A stretch of DNA of 64,000 nucleotides from Lottia gigantea. Taxonomy: Eukaryota > Mollusca > Gastropoda > Lottiidae. How positions within the stretch are numbered: position 1 is the stretch's first letter; each line of letters starts with the position of its first letter. The translations under genes were made by a program, and so were the position numbers. This document shows, one piece after another, positions 23,515 to 34,100 of the stretch. Location: assembly GCF_000327385.1 (NCBI RefSeq), contig NW_008709752.1:946406-1010405 (forward strand), written 5' to 3'. The notes beneath the pieces are model-generated. The model saw only the letters and a program-made list of their open reading frames with translations, searched no databases and was not told where the DNA came from.

Positions 23515-23761
23515 ATGGAATAGGTCTATCCATATCGGTTAATTGTGGTCTATAAATGTTATTGTATTGAAGGGAAGTAACCCAATTATTGTTTTAGTTT
23601 ATTAGCCAATCAGTGATTTGCTCAATTGTAGCTACCCCTGTGGAGAATAATAAAATGTCTACAAAAACATGACCACGTTTTCTTTTAAAATCGACGAATA
23701 TCCCAATTTGTGAAGAGGTGGCTATAATATTGTTCGCCTCAGATGGTGAATTATACGCCAC
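23515..23761 (-). mobile_element. 250-bp insert in pogo transposase, possibly LINE RT
   Basis: The transposase frame is interrupted between LILDN and HDSHLS, which are adjacent in normal pogo proteins. The inserted minus-strand frame contains ANNIIATSSQIGIFVDFKR and ITDWLIN, loosely like the IGIFVDFKKAFDTV and LxWLxNYL blocks of a CR1/Rex-type reverse transcriptase. No tail or target duplication is evident. The insertion itself is well supported; its identity is not. Confidence 0.45.
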
Positions 23762-24841
23762 ATTATCAAGGATAAGCAATACAGGAGTTTCCTTTGTAGC
23801 CTTTGAATGACTTGCAAATTGAACATGAGAAAGTTTTCTGATGTCATCCAACCAGACCTATAAGCAGCTCCCTTGGAACCAGTGGGTGAACCATTCAAAA
23901 AATGATCTCTAAAATTGACCCGGAGGAAAATTAAGAAAGGTGGTACTGCTTGTCCCAAGGCGCTTACTGCTGTACAAACAGTTACAAGCTCGCTTAACAG
24001 ATGTTAATGAGCATATCTGTTTCTTTCCTCTCGTTGCTTTTACTTTCTCTGGTCTTTGCACAGTTGTAACGCCCGTTTCATCAAAATTCCATATATCCTT
24101 AGCTTGGGATTGGTGTTTATCCATAACAGAAGCCAAATGTTTGGCTGTTGCCCTGTGGCTGCTTGTAGCTTCTGGGGTTCCTCTTGAGAAAACCAGATAG
24201 CCAGTCTACTCCAGCACATTCATTTTCCAGGGGTTGGGCATATGAATGTGAAATTGCTTTTCATATTGGTAGGCAAGAACTCGAACTGCTTTTAGATTGA
24301 GTCCAAAATAAATGTCTGATGCTCTTTTGATATATTGTGTCAAGATAGCTCCTTGTTCAGTCGTAAATACTTTATTATGCTGAGAATATCAAATATGCAA
24401 ATCCTCTACCTCTCCTTTGGGGTCTTCTGTACTTCAGATATATATATCCCCTGAGTGTCGATCGTGGAATTCGAAACATCTCCGCAGTTTTGATAGAGCC
24501 ATCACCGCTATTAAAATAATGGGTAATAGCTCTTTTCATCACATCCTGAGCAACTTGGTTGGCTCGGTTAGTTTGTCTATGATATTCTCGAACCATGTCC
24601 CTGTAAACATATCAATGATTGTTAATAGATAAATGGTTAAATGATCAAAAGATACATCTGCCCGTGTCAAGTTCAATCTTGGGGTCCGTTCGCCTACTGG
24701 GCATATGTACCGCATAAGACCCCAGGCGAATGTGCCCCACAACAACGTTAATTAAACCATGGCGCCATTGACGTTAAACAAGGGAAGCTACTCTTTTTTG
24801 TGAAATGAAAAGGCTTCAAGGATAAATTTGAACTTACCCCT

Positions 24842-24866
24842 TGAGCGAACGAGCCCCATTCTCCCC
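24842..24866 (-). repeat. pogo right TIR
   Basis: Reverse complement of the left repeat (TGAGCGAAC...CCCCATTCTCCCC). It is immediately followed by TA, the expected target dinucleotide. Confidence 0.85.
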
Positions 24867-26759
24867 TATGGGGAGATCTTGATCTGGGACGTAGTGGGAT
24901 TTGATAAACAAGGTTGTGGAATAACTGTTTAATAACATCTATCAAAAACCCGTTTAAACACGTTGACCCTTCCCAATCCTATTATCTTAAAATTTATTTT
25001 GCTTCTTGGACTTGAAATCTTATGCAAATGTCGACACAAACAATGTGCTTTTCTTAGCCACGATCATCCAGTGCTTTTCAAGAACTTAAAAACTATTATA
25101 AGAAGCTTATCTCCCTTCAATCGTAGTGCTACAGATTCATGAATTTACAGAATTTCCACCATAAAGGAATCGATTTCAATGCCATATATTGTTAACACTG
25201 CGGTGGGTGAAACTGTCTTAGATGCCTTGATTGGAATAACTAAATATTTGCATAACTCAAGAAAGGAGTTTAAAGAAGTCAAACACTGAAAAGATCCAGC
25301 AGGCCCCGCAAAGAAAAAATCATCAATCATGTGGCTAACTGTAGCTTGGAATTTGGTTTCCATTATCCAATAAATGGGTGAACTGAACCTCTCGAATGTC
25401 TGACAACTCGTGCTCAGGCCCATGGGAAGGCACATATCGCAAAATAAAAAAGTTGATGGTTGATGGACACAGAAAAACCTAAGAGCTCATAATCATCAGG
25501 ATGAATAGGAAGCAATCGATAGGCATCCTGAATATCAGCTTTTTCCATTACGGCTCCTATGCCCATAGACTACGAACAACATCATCTATTGAATCATAGT
25601 GAACACTCGATAATTCGTCTGGAATATTTGCATTAACGGAATACTCTTGAGGGAAAGAAAGATTGTGGATTAACCGATAGCTTCCTGTCTGTTTAGGAAT
25701 GATACCTAGAGGAGAACAACGCAGTTTCTCAAAAGGTGGGTCAACAAAAGGACCCATAACGCGGCCAAGGGAAAGCTCATGATTGATGTTTTTAATTAAA
25801 ATATGTAAATTTACAAAACAAAAATTGTGATTTTATGGGTGGAAAACTCGCGTACGCTAATGTATAGAATGGCAAAGCCATTGGAAAACCCTTAACAAAT
25901 AAGTAATCTCTCAGGCATCATACCCAAGCAAACAATGTCTGAGTCTACTTGGTTTTACCGGAGTTGGTACTTGGAATAACGAGAAGCGACTGTCCGAGAC
26001 GGAGTTGATACTGGTTGGGATGGTTGTGAATTAGTAGTAGTAGCCAGAGGTTGGTGAAAAGGTGATGCAATAGTTTGACTAGTTGCTGTGGCAGTTGCAC
26101 GCGAACGAAGTGCATAAAAAATTGGTTACGGAGCGAGTAAAATCGGGTACATTCATGTAAAAAACGACAATTGGGTCAACTACAACCTTGATGGGAATTA
26201 AATTCAAAACAGATTCTATTGCGCAGTTGAGCGCGATTATTACAGCGGTTTCCAGAATTCATTGGTGTTTTGTTAATTTGAGGAGTTTTGGTACCATGAA
26301 TTGTGGTTGCCTGGAGCCACAACTCAGGGTGAATGTGATTCCACTGCAAACGGATGGATTGTCTCAGAGAACGGAAATTTGAATCATAGTACTTAAATGT
26401 GGTGCTACCATAATTTTTAGTCATGTTAGAAATCAAAGAGGCATAAGCTAACAATTGTGAAATATGCTGCGGAAATATTTGCACGTATACATCAATAAAG
26501 ATATCAAAGGCTTTACGACAAACTGGATACGTTAATTGTCTTGTTTTTGGTGTATTTGAGGAAAGTTTAATAACTGAATCCTCAGACTCGGAAATATCGA
26601 TGTAGCTGTAGTTGTTATTCCAAATGTCTTGTTTATCAGGACCATGTGTTCTTTTCGGCATTCTGAAAATAAAGTGTATAATTAGCCACAACTGTGTAAG
26701 CTCCAAACAACTATACAGACACTGAAAAACGAGTTTCCTATGTGCGAATGCAAACCAAA

Positions 26760-28620
26760 CTAGAACCACACGTGGCACAGAGTGGGATTTTGCAAATGTA
26801 GCATATTGCAAAAGACCCTGAAAAAATCAACCTTCGTTGATAATTAGATCAAGTGCAAGAACAGTCTAAAGTTGAGAAATTTTCTTTTTTTTAGAAGATT
26901 CTAATACCGGAAGTATACGTCAAACCTCACAAATGAAAGTATCAGCAGATAGCCAAGGTCAATGACCTTTGATCTTGTAAAGGAGACCTAAAAAGGTCAA
27001 GATCAAGAGATATACGTCATCAAAATTTCAAATTGCACACGACTATAAAACCGGAAGTTGACATAGGGCAACAAATATAAAAGTATAAATAAATAACCAA
27101 TGCCAATGACGTTTGATCCTACAAAGGCCAAGGTCAACAAAGGTCAAGGTCAAAAATTGAAAATTTTGAATTTCCAAAACCTGTTCCTTTATTTGAACAA
27201 ATGTATACTTTGCGAGTTATGCCCCTGGCCAAAAAATGTCAATGAGTAATTTAACCCAGATGTGCCACGCCCACCTAATTATTTTCGCATAGGTTAATTG
27301 ATATTCAAAATGTTATGTTATGTTCCAAATGCCAAGCTGCTACATAATACAGGTCAAAAGATATAGGTCAACAAAAGTTAACAAAGGTCAAAATGAAAAT
27401 ATCCAAATGGAAAAAAAAACATTCCTTTTTTGGAACTATAAAGCTGAAACAACTGAGCTGTTAACACAAACTGGCCAAATGGATGAGGTAATTGTGTGCA
27501 AAGTCCTTTTTTGAACAAACGTAACCTATGCGAGTTATGCCCCTGCCCCAAAATGATTCGCACAAGATTCTACATCAAATAGGTCATAAGATATACATAC
27601 ACCAAGACACAAATATGGTAAAAAAAAACTCAAATTTGAAAAAATCACGAATTTCAATTTTGCTAGAAAAAAGCAATTGTTATATATCTATGTAAAGTGC
27701 ATAGGAAGCACATTAGGAAACCGAAAAAATTAATCCTCTAGGTTAATTAGGTCACGTGCTACAGCAGTCCAAAGTTGCGGATGTTTTTTTTCGGACAGCT
27801 ATAAAACTGGAAGTACAAGTACAGGTCAAATGTCAAAGTATCAAATGATAGCCAAGGTCAATGACCTTTGATCCTATAAAGGTCAAAGTCATCAAAGGTC
27901 AAGGTCACGAGGTGTGATCGTTTAAAGCTTGAAAAAATTTCAACCTTAAGTTGCATAAAAGCAAAAGCGAAATTCAAAATTCGGCTCCGAATGTTTTTTG
28001 AGCAATCGATTGCAGAATACATTCACACCAAAATTTAGCATATCAACATTTACCCTGATGCCCCATTTGGAGTTTTACAAAAGGGTTTTTTTTTCCATAT
28101 GGCGGCCAAAGTATCACTTACGGTCCGGAATTTTTTTCTTCTTTTTTTTGCAATAGCATTTACTTGCAATCAGCATAAATTTCGTTGACCTATTTCAATT
28201 ACACCGGAAGTGGATTGTATTTTTAATTGATTTCCCGTTTAAAACCGGAAGTAAAGTTCAATATTTGACAACTACATATTATTTACTTTAGTGATGCCCC
28301 TTTGCATATAAAATTTCAGATCAATCGATGCAAAAACAAAAAAGTTGCAAAATTTGATCGAAAAAAGTGAGCGACAAGTGCTATCAGATCAGAAATTACA
28401 GACACATTCTAAAAATGAAAGTCCGCAGGAAATCGACGCAAAAATGTTCCTTCTAGAGTCGATCTAGAGTTGAACTGTGGCATTTCCGGTTTTGGAAAAA
28501 TGTTCCAAAATATATTTATGCAACACGTCCCCAATACAGAAGGTCTAGAGAAGTTGAATGGTTGCTGCAACTACTACAGTCTAGGCTCAGGAAGAAAAAA
28601 AAAGGACATTTCTATAACAA
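26760..28620. repeat. Large AGGTCA-rich repeat, copy A
   Basis: Roughly 1.9 kb made of about two units of 0.9-1 kb (starting near 26,865 and 27,760) that share AGCAGTCCAAAGTTG, GGAAGTAGAC/GGAAGTACAAG, AAGTATCA, GATAGCCAAGGTCAATGACC and TTTGATC blocks. Each unit also has a GATGTGCCACGCCCACCT block and an AGTTATGCCCCT block. It ends with GGTCTAGAGAAGTTGAATGG and TTGCTGCAACTACT, also present at the end of copy B (57,998-58,040). No open frame of note. It is probably a non-autonomous element or composite satellite. Its left end is close to the start of the DIRS-like gag. Confidence 0.7.
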
Positions 28621-28838
28621 ACAATTAAAAATTGACTATATATATACCTAGTAGCTATAATAATGGCACGACAAATGAATTGAAAGAAATGTACAACATT
28701 ACTTAGGTAATCCAAACAACTGAGACAACCGTGTGTCGATAGAAGTTACAAAGTTAAGGAGAGTAAAAAGGTGGAAGCAGGTCAAAAGCATGGAGAGTGC
28801 GCAATAATATTCTACTTTGTCGTCCTCACAAAAAACAC

Positions 28839-29470
28839 TCAAATAAAATACCAATTGATATGACGTAAAGTGGCATCCCGGACCGATTTGATTAATAATG
28901 GGTATCCTACCGAATACGATAAATAATTACGACAGGATATGACAGGATAAAATAAACCCGAACGATGCTTCCAGAAGTTCACAACAGTCTGTTGATTACA
29001 GGCGTCGGCGTCTAAGACATTACACGCGACAATGTTAGAATTGTACTCCTCGAATGGCAGTTTTCCGAGGTGTGCGAAATTATAACACACTTCGGCCCCC
29101 AATGATGCAAAATATGATCAGCAAAAGAAAAAGCAATTCTTGAGCCAAACCTTGAGAGGAGCAATGTTCATCTGCCAAATCGTTGGAACCCATATGTAGA
29201 TAGACAAGATCGGTCCCGGCAAATTTATCAAATGACCTTACTATTCGATCATGTGGATCGGAGATGAGTCGCAAACCACCATAGCCCTGAATTCTAATAG
29301 TACATATTAACGATAATCCAGTCCAAAATTGGCAATATGGACACTAGTAATAAAAATGTTTAATCTCGTAATGTACAAAGTGCCAAAAACAAAACACGCA
29401 CGGGTTGACGAACCAGAATCACCGATAATGACCAGTCGGGATTTTGGTTATAAAGGCACTGTGACGAATG
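28839..29470 (-). pseudogene. SGNH-hydrolase domain remnant, retroelement type
   Basis: On the minus strand the GDSL-family blocks occur in order: SRLVIIGDSGSSTRACF near 29,440 (block I with the nucleophile serine), LVYLHMGSNDLADEHCSSQG near 29,190 (GxND block III), and FWKHRSGLFYPVISC near 28,960. The His block expected near the C-terminus is weak. Such SGNH domains are carried by some DIRS/Ngaro and CR1-like retrotransposons in invertebrates, and the surrounding phrase style fits those. It lies upstream of and on the same strand as the DIRS-like element at 26.8 kb, separated by repeat copy A, so it may be from a related insertion. Several breaks. Confidence 0.6.
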
Positions 29471-29559
29471 GGTACGCTAATACTAGGTCACAATAATAAA
29501 ACACTATGATAGGTCAGTGGGAGAAATCAAAGACGTCTTAAAACACTTATCATAAACTA

Positions 29560-29700
29560 GACCCACGCATGGCACAGAGTGGGACTTTGCAAATTGTGCA
29601 AATTTGCTAGAGAATCTGAAAGTATCAACCGTCTAAACTAATTAGGTCAAGTGCCAGAACAATACAAGTTTTGGATAAGTGAATTTTTTGGAAGTTGAGA
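29560..29700. repeat. Partial copy C of the large AGGTCA-type repeat
   Basis: Matches the leading edge of copy A: CATGGCACAGAGTGGGACTT versus CGTGGCACAGAGTGGGATTT at 26,772, then TTAGGTCAAGTGCCAGAACA versus TTAGATCAAGTGCAAGAACA. It then diverges. The shared edge helps define the left end of the repeat at about 26,760. Confidence 0.6.
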
Positions 29701-31100
29701 GACCTAATGTAGACACCAGACATATAATTAAGATTCGGGTATTGATTGTACAAAAAGACAAGAAAAAGGATTACTTTTATTGTTATTATATATTTTTTAT
29801 ATATATTATTATATGAGTAGACCAATAAAACATTACTTTTGTGTGCTTGCATTTTATGTGTCTCAATATGGAATAAATATATTGTTAAAGATGGCCTTTA
29901 TAGATATAGATATATTGTATATAATGTTTTAAAAGGAAATTCCTGAAAAGAACTATCACAAAAAACTCTTTCACTATTAAACTTAGACCTAAATGATTTA
30001 TACATCCAAATAGCCCAATACATTGGATAGCATGTGAATTAGTTCTTTAAATACAATATCCTACTTTTTACTAGTTTACCACTACTAATGCAAAAACAAG
30101 ATAGCGCAAAAAACGGAGAAGGTTGGTGGATGAAAATTATCCATGAAGAAATTGTTGCTGTTGTTGCTTCTTTGGCTTTAGTGCGCAATAACTGAAACGT
30201 ACATTGAACTGTTAAATCTTAACAAATCATTTTGCATGTGGCACGAAAAGTGGGAAGAGGACCAAATACATTGCTTCCTCCTTAGAAAATTATCAAACGT
30301 TTTTTGACAATAGCCCCCATTATCCCCAGTATATGGTCTTGGCCCCAAATCCTCAAACCGGGGCCACAAATTTTCATTCCTAGGCCTCAAATACTTGATC
30401 AGACCCTCATATTTTCAATGCTATTTCAGTACCGCGGGTTGTCATTAAGGAAACCTACTTTAATATATCACATAAATTCAGCTGGAGAGGCATCGAGAGT
30501 AAATAATAGCCTATCAAAGTAGAAAACCATAACAAAAGGTTATAAATAATGAAATTGCTCTTGGAATGTTTTCATGTAGTAAATCCATTAATTTTAATTG
30601 TAAGTGATCAATTTTCTTTATGCTTAAAATTATTCTAAGAGTTTTTCATGGTGCAAAGAATGCAAATTCACAAGTGAAGAGAACGGGAATATACAAGGGT
30701 TATTATTTACAACAATTATATATAATCTGCGGATTAAACACTTTTAGATGTGTTTCGTTTCGATACACCTTCTCTGAAAAATGTCTTTAACTGTTTTAAT
30801 GTAGTGTGGAAGATTTATAAATTAAATTAAATTTATAAATTATTATAGAAAATTGTACTTTTCGATATTTAAAAAAAAACTTTTCAGTCGTATATTTTCA
30901 AATTTAACATATTACGCAATAGATTGACAACAGGTGTTCATAGATTAAACTTGGAACCAAATCTTTTAAAATCCTTAATTGGTTTGATTAATTTATGGCC
31001 CCTCATTATGTATTTTCAATGTTACAGTTTTCAACTTAAGTCAATGTTACACAATCACGTGACTTGTGATTCCTGCAATGTTTTTTCTTTCATTTCACAA
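29701..31100. other. Unassigned AT-rich DNA upstream of small gene
   Basis: No coding sequence was recognised. The last 400 bases may hold the promoter and a non-coding first exon of the gene at 31,155, because TTTCATTTCACAACAG just before 31,104 looks like a splice acceptor. Confidence 0.3.
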
Positions 31101-31154
31101 CAGTTCCAGGTACTAAACACATCACAGCTGGTACCTGTTACCAATTAAGCTAAA

Positions 31155-34100
31155 ATGTCAGTTAAGAGGAAAACAGAGTTTTTGGAGAAAGATCATATTA
31201 CAGCTTTGGAAGGATATATCCATGAAGTACAACCTATTTTAACATCAAAAGGTAATTCACAGTATTTCAAAGCAAAATTCCAAGTGAAAGATGAGGTTAT
31301 GCCCGTCATATCTTACTCTCCAGAGAAAAGAGTCACCTTTCGGAATGCTGAGTCATTAAAGTCCCCGGTCAAAATAAGCAACATAAGGTAAGAAATTGTA
31401 CTAATATTTTAATAAATAACAACTATGGCACGACAAATATGTATTTAATAATCACAATCATCAAATATTAAGAACCAAAAATGATTAGAAATCTTACTTT
31501 TTCCAAACGAATCATAGTTTAATAGGTTTACAGTGGTTTCCCCCCTTTACAAGTTCCTCCCATAGTGGTTTCTCCCCTATATATATTATATACAAGCTTA
31601 GGGTAAGTAAAGAAGGAAAATTTGATTTAATAACATAATATTTTATTTCATTTTAGATATAGAAATCTGTAGTTATATTTTCTCTAACTCAAATTATTTT
31701 TTTTCTATATTTTTTAATAATTATATGTGTTAGGCAATCATTATTTATGGCCTATGTTCAATTTCAACTGGATATGTGTATTGGATTATTAAAAACAAAT
31801 TTAATTGTTATGTGTCTCATAAGCCTCTTCTTTCTTTATATATGTATATTTTAATAATTTGTGACACTTTTAAAATAAAAAAACTTATATTACTATTATT
31901 CTTAACAAATAGCAAACAAGAAGGGTTTAATTAATGACAATCATTAAAAAATGACAATTACCCAATTAAGAAAGTTGATGACTGTAAATTATGGTAAATA
32001 AAAAATTAATTAACGTGTATGAAAGGAGGTACCTCCACATAGTCTTTCTTTTCTCCCACTTTACCTGAGAACTGGTTTTACCTCACTTTAATTTGTGACA
32101 GGTCTAGGTAAGAATTACTTCATCCTGTGTCAGTGACTTCCTTTGAAGAATGACTTGTTATCTTTCAACCACCTAATCTCTAATTTGTGATCCTTAGATG
32201 GCGGGTTGATGGCTCTCTGTATGTTGATGACTTTCAGATGTGTTATGGCTCTACAAACATGCAGACGGTTGAGCGTCAGTTGCAGCTTTGCTTAAACAAC
32301 TTACAGCAATGGGCAACTGACAATGGATTTAGGTTTTCGAAATCCAAGACCGTCTGCATGCATTTCTGTAAACGAAGAGGATTGCACCTAGATCCAGAAC
32401 TAAAGCTGGATGGTGCCTTTATTCCTGTTGCGCGGGAATTTAAATTTTTGGGACTCACTTTTGACAGCAAGCTTTCTTTTCGTCCCCATATTAAAATCCT
32501 CAAGAACAAATGTCTGAAAGCTCTCAACATACTGAGAGTCTTATCCAATACTGACTGGGGAGCCGACCGAAAGGTCCTCCTCCGATTGTATTGAGCTTTG
32601 GTTCGTTCCAAGCTCGACTATGGGTATGGATTAGCTCGTCCATCCTATATCAAACAGCTTGATACCATACACTATCAAGAACTTAGAATCAGTTTAGGTG
32701 CGTTTCGCACTACTCCAGTTGAAAGTCTGTACGTCGAGGCTAATGAGCCCTCATTGTACGACAGACGTGACAGGCTTTCTTTGCAGTACGCTATCAAGAT
32801 AGCACCATTGCCACAACATCCTGCTTACTGCCCTCGTGCTGTTTCTTCTTTTGGAGTCCGCATTCAACCCCTTATGTCAGCGACTGGTGTAAGCCACGAC
32901 AGTATTGCGGACTTTGCCATGACCACTCTTCCACCTTGGTCAATTGCTCCACTCCAAATAGACTTTAGTCTATTGAGCAACAAGAAGTCACAGACAAGCT
33001 CTGTTGTCTTCAAGTCTAAATTTCTTGAACTAAGGTCTAAATATGGGGATTTTTCTTCTTTCTATACAGATGGGTCTAAGGATGGTGATAAGGTAGCAGC
33101 CGCTACAGTAACACAATCCGAAGTTCTATCTGTAGCTCTTCCACCAGCAGCCTCAATATTTACTGCAGAACTCATTGCCATTTTACAGGCACTTGAGTTT
33201 TTTTCAGTCCTCTACATCATTAAAAAAATGTATTATATTTTCTGATTCTTTGTCCTCATTACAAGCTATTAATAACATCCAGCTTGTACATCCAATAATC
33301 GGGGATATATACAAGCTCTCTGGGCCGAAAAAGGACATTGTCCTTTGTTGGCTCCCCAGTCACATGGATATACGGGGGAATGACATGGCAGATGCGGCGA
33401 CTAAGGCTGCTTTGTCACTGCCTGTCCTGTCCCCCCCCCCCCCTTTTCTTTGCCTTTCACAGATTTTAAATCGTTGATAAGGTCATTTATTCAACATCAA
33501 TGGCAGCAAAGATAGGATGCTGCAGACACTAACTACTTCATGCCATTAAGCCTCTCCTAGGAGACTGGCCCTCCATCTATTGTGCCAACAAGAAAAATGA
33601 AGTTGTTTTGTGTCGCTCTCGTCTTGGACATACCTCACCAACTGTTTTTTGCTCAAGCGAGAGCTTCAACCAGTCTGTGAGCACTGCCAGATCCGCCTGA
33701 CAGTGAAACACATTCTGATTGAGTGTAAGCATCTCAAACCTATAAGATCACAGCACTACCGTGCTGTTTCTTTATTTCAGCTTTTTGCGCAACCTTCTCT
33801 TTATGAGAAGGTTGTGGCTTTTTTAAAACAAGCAGGTCTTTATTTTAAATTTTCAATAGATAAGTCATTGTTTGTTTTAAATATTTTGTTTGTGGTGTAT
33901 TACCTGTGAGATTGTTTTTAGTTTTTTTGTTGTTGTCACTATGTGACCTTTCTGTTAAATCGATAGGTGTTTTATTGTTTTTGTTTTTTCATTATCTTAA
34001 CGTAGAAAATTCTGGAGATATATAGCCCGTTTGGTGCTGATGCTCCTTAATGCATTTCATTTCATTTCATTTTATTAAACTATTGTGGTTTTTTTTTCAG

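Larger units (their letters stand above)
22363..24600 (-). pseudogene. pogo/Tigger transposase, broken
   Basis: Minus-strand order of recognisable parts: a Psq-type helix-turn-helix (about 24,596-24,400; KTAEMFRIPRSTLRGYI), the DDE core, and a basic C-terminus (about 22,500-22,360; KKALEEGQRKKNSKRTKE). In the core, the first Asp is in IWNFDETGVTTVQ near 24,080 and the second in LLILDN near 23,766. The sequence is then interrupted by a 250-bp insert and resumes with NHDSHLSVDVLQ near 23,510. The third Asp is in PPHCSHKMQPLDISVFGPFK near 23,410, followed by GIYPFNANIFDD near 23,220. Several frameshifts separate the parts, so it is inactive. In pogo elements this enzyme binds the TIRs and cuts and pastes the element at TA. 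Confidence 0.85.
21418..24866 (-). mobile_element. pogo/Tigger-type DNA transposon with both TIRs
   Basis: The element is bounded by 25-bp terminal inverted repeats, GGGGAGAATGGGG...GTTCGCTCA, at 21,418-21,442 and its complement at 24,842-24,866; 23 of 25 positions match. Additional subterminal blocks (TTCGCC and ATGCCC motifs) mirror each other at 21,515-21,575 and 24,670-24,740. The right flank is TA, as expected for pogo; the left dinucleotide is GA, probably a mutated TA. It encodes a degraded pogo transposase on the minus strand. It interrupts a DIRS-like element and is itself interrupted by a LINE tail (21,817-22,320) and a 250-bp insert (23,515-23,761). Confidence 0.85.
21075..26811 (-). 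mobile_element. DIRS/Ngaro-like retrotransposon, split by pogo
   Basis: Minus-strand order: a gag-like protein (about 26,660-26,176; starts MPKRTHGPDK, with WNHIHPELWLQ), reverse transcriptase (about 25,800-25,145; CSPLGIIPKQTGSYRLIHNL, EKADIQDAYRLLPIHPDDYE, CLPMGLSTSCQTFERFSSP), and RNase H (about 21,373-21,075; VVIPGRTFLRRLYDLTMDV). These phrases are typical of DIRS-type elements, not Gypsy. Reverse transcriptase and RNase H, normally contiguous, are separated by a complete pogo transposon (21,418-24,866), so the pogo is younger. The tyrosine recombinase is missing, since the sequence ends near 21,075 close to a piggyBac scrap. It has several breaks; no split or inverted terminal repeats were found. 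Confidence 0.82.

Noticed and set aside
2182-34075. ATTTC/TTTCA tracts as independent microsatellites
   Set aside because: All five lie at the 3' end of the same LINE tail, so they are the LINE terminal repeats.
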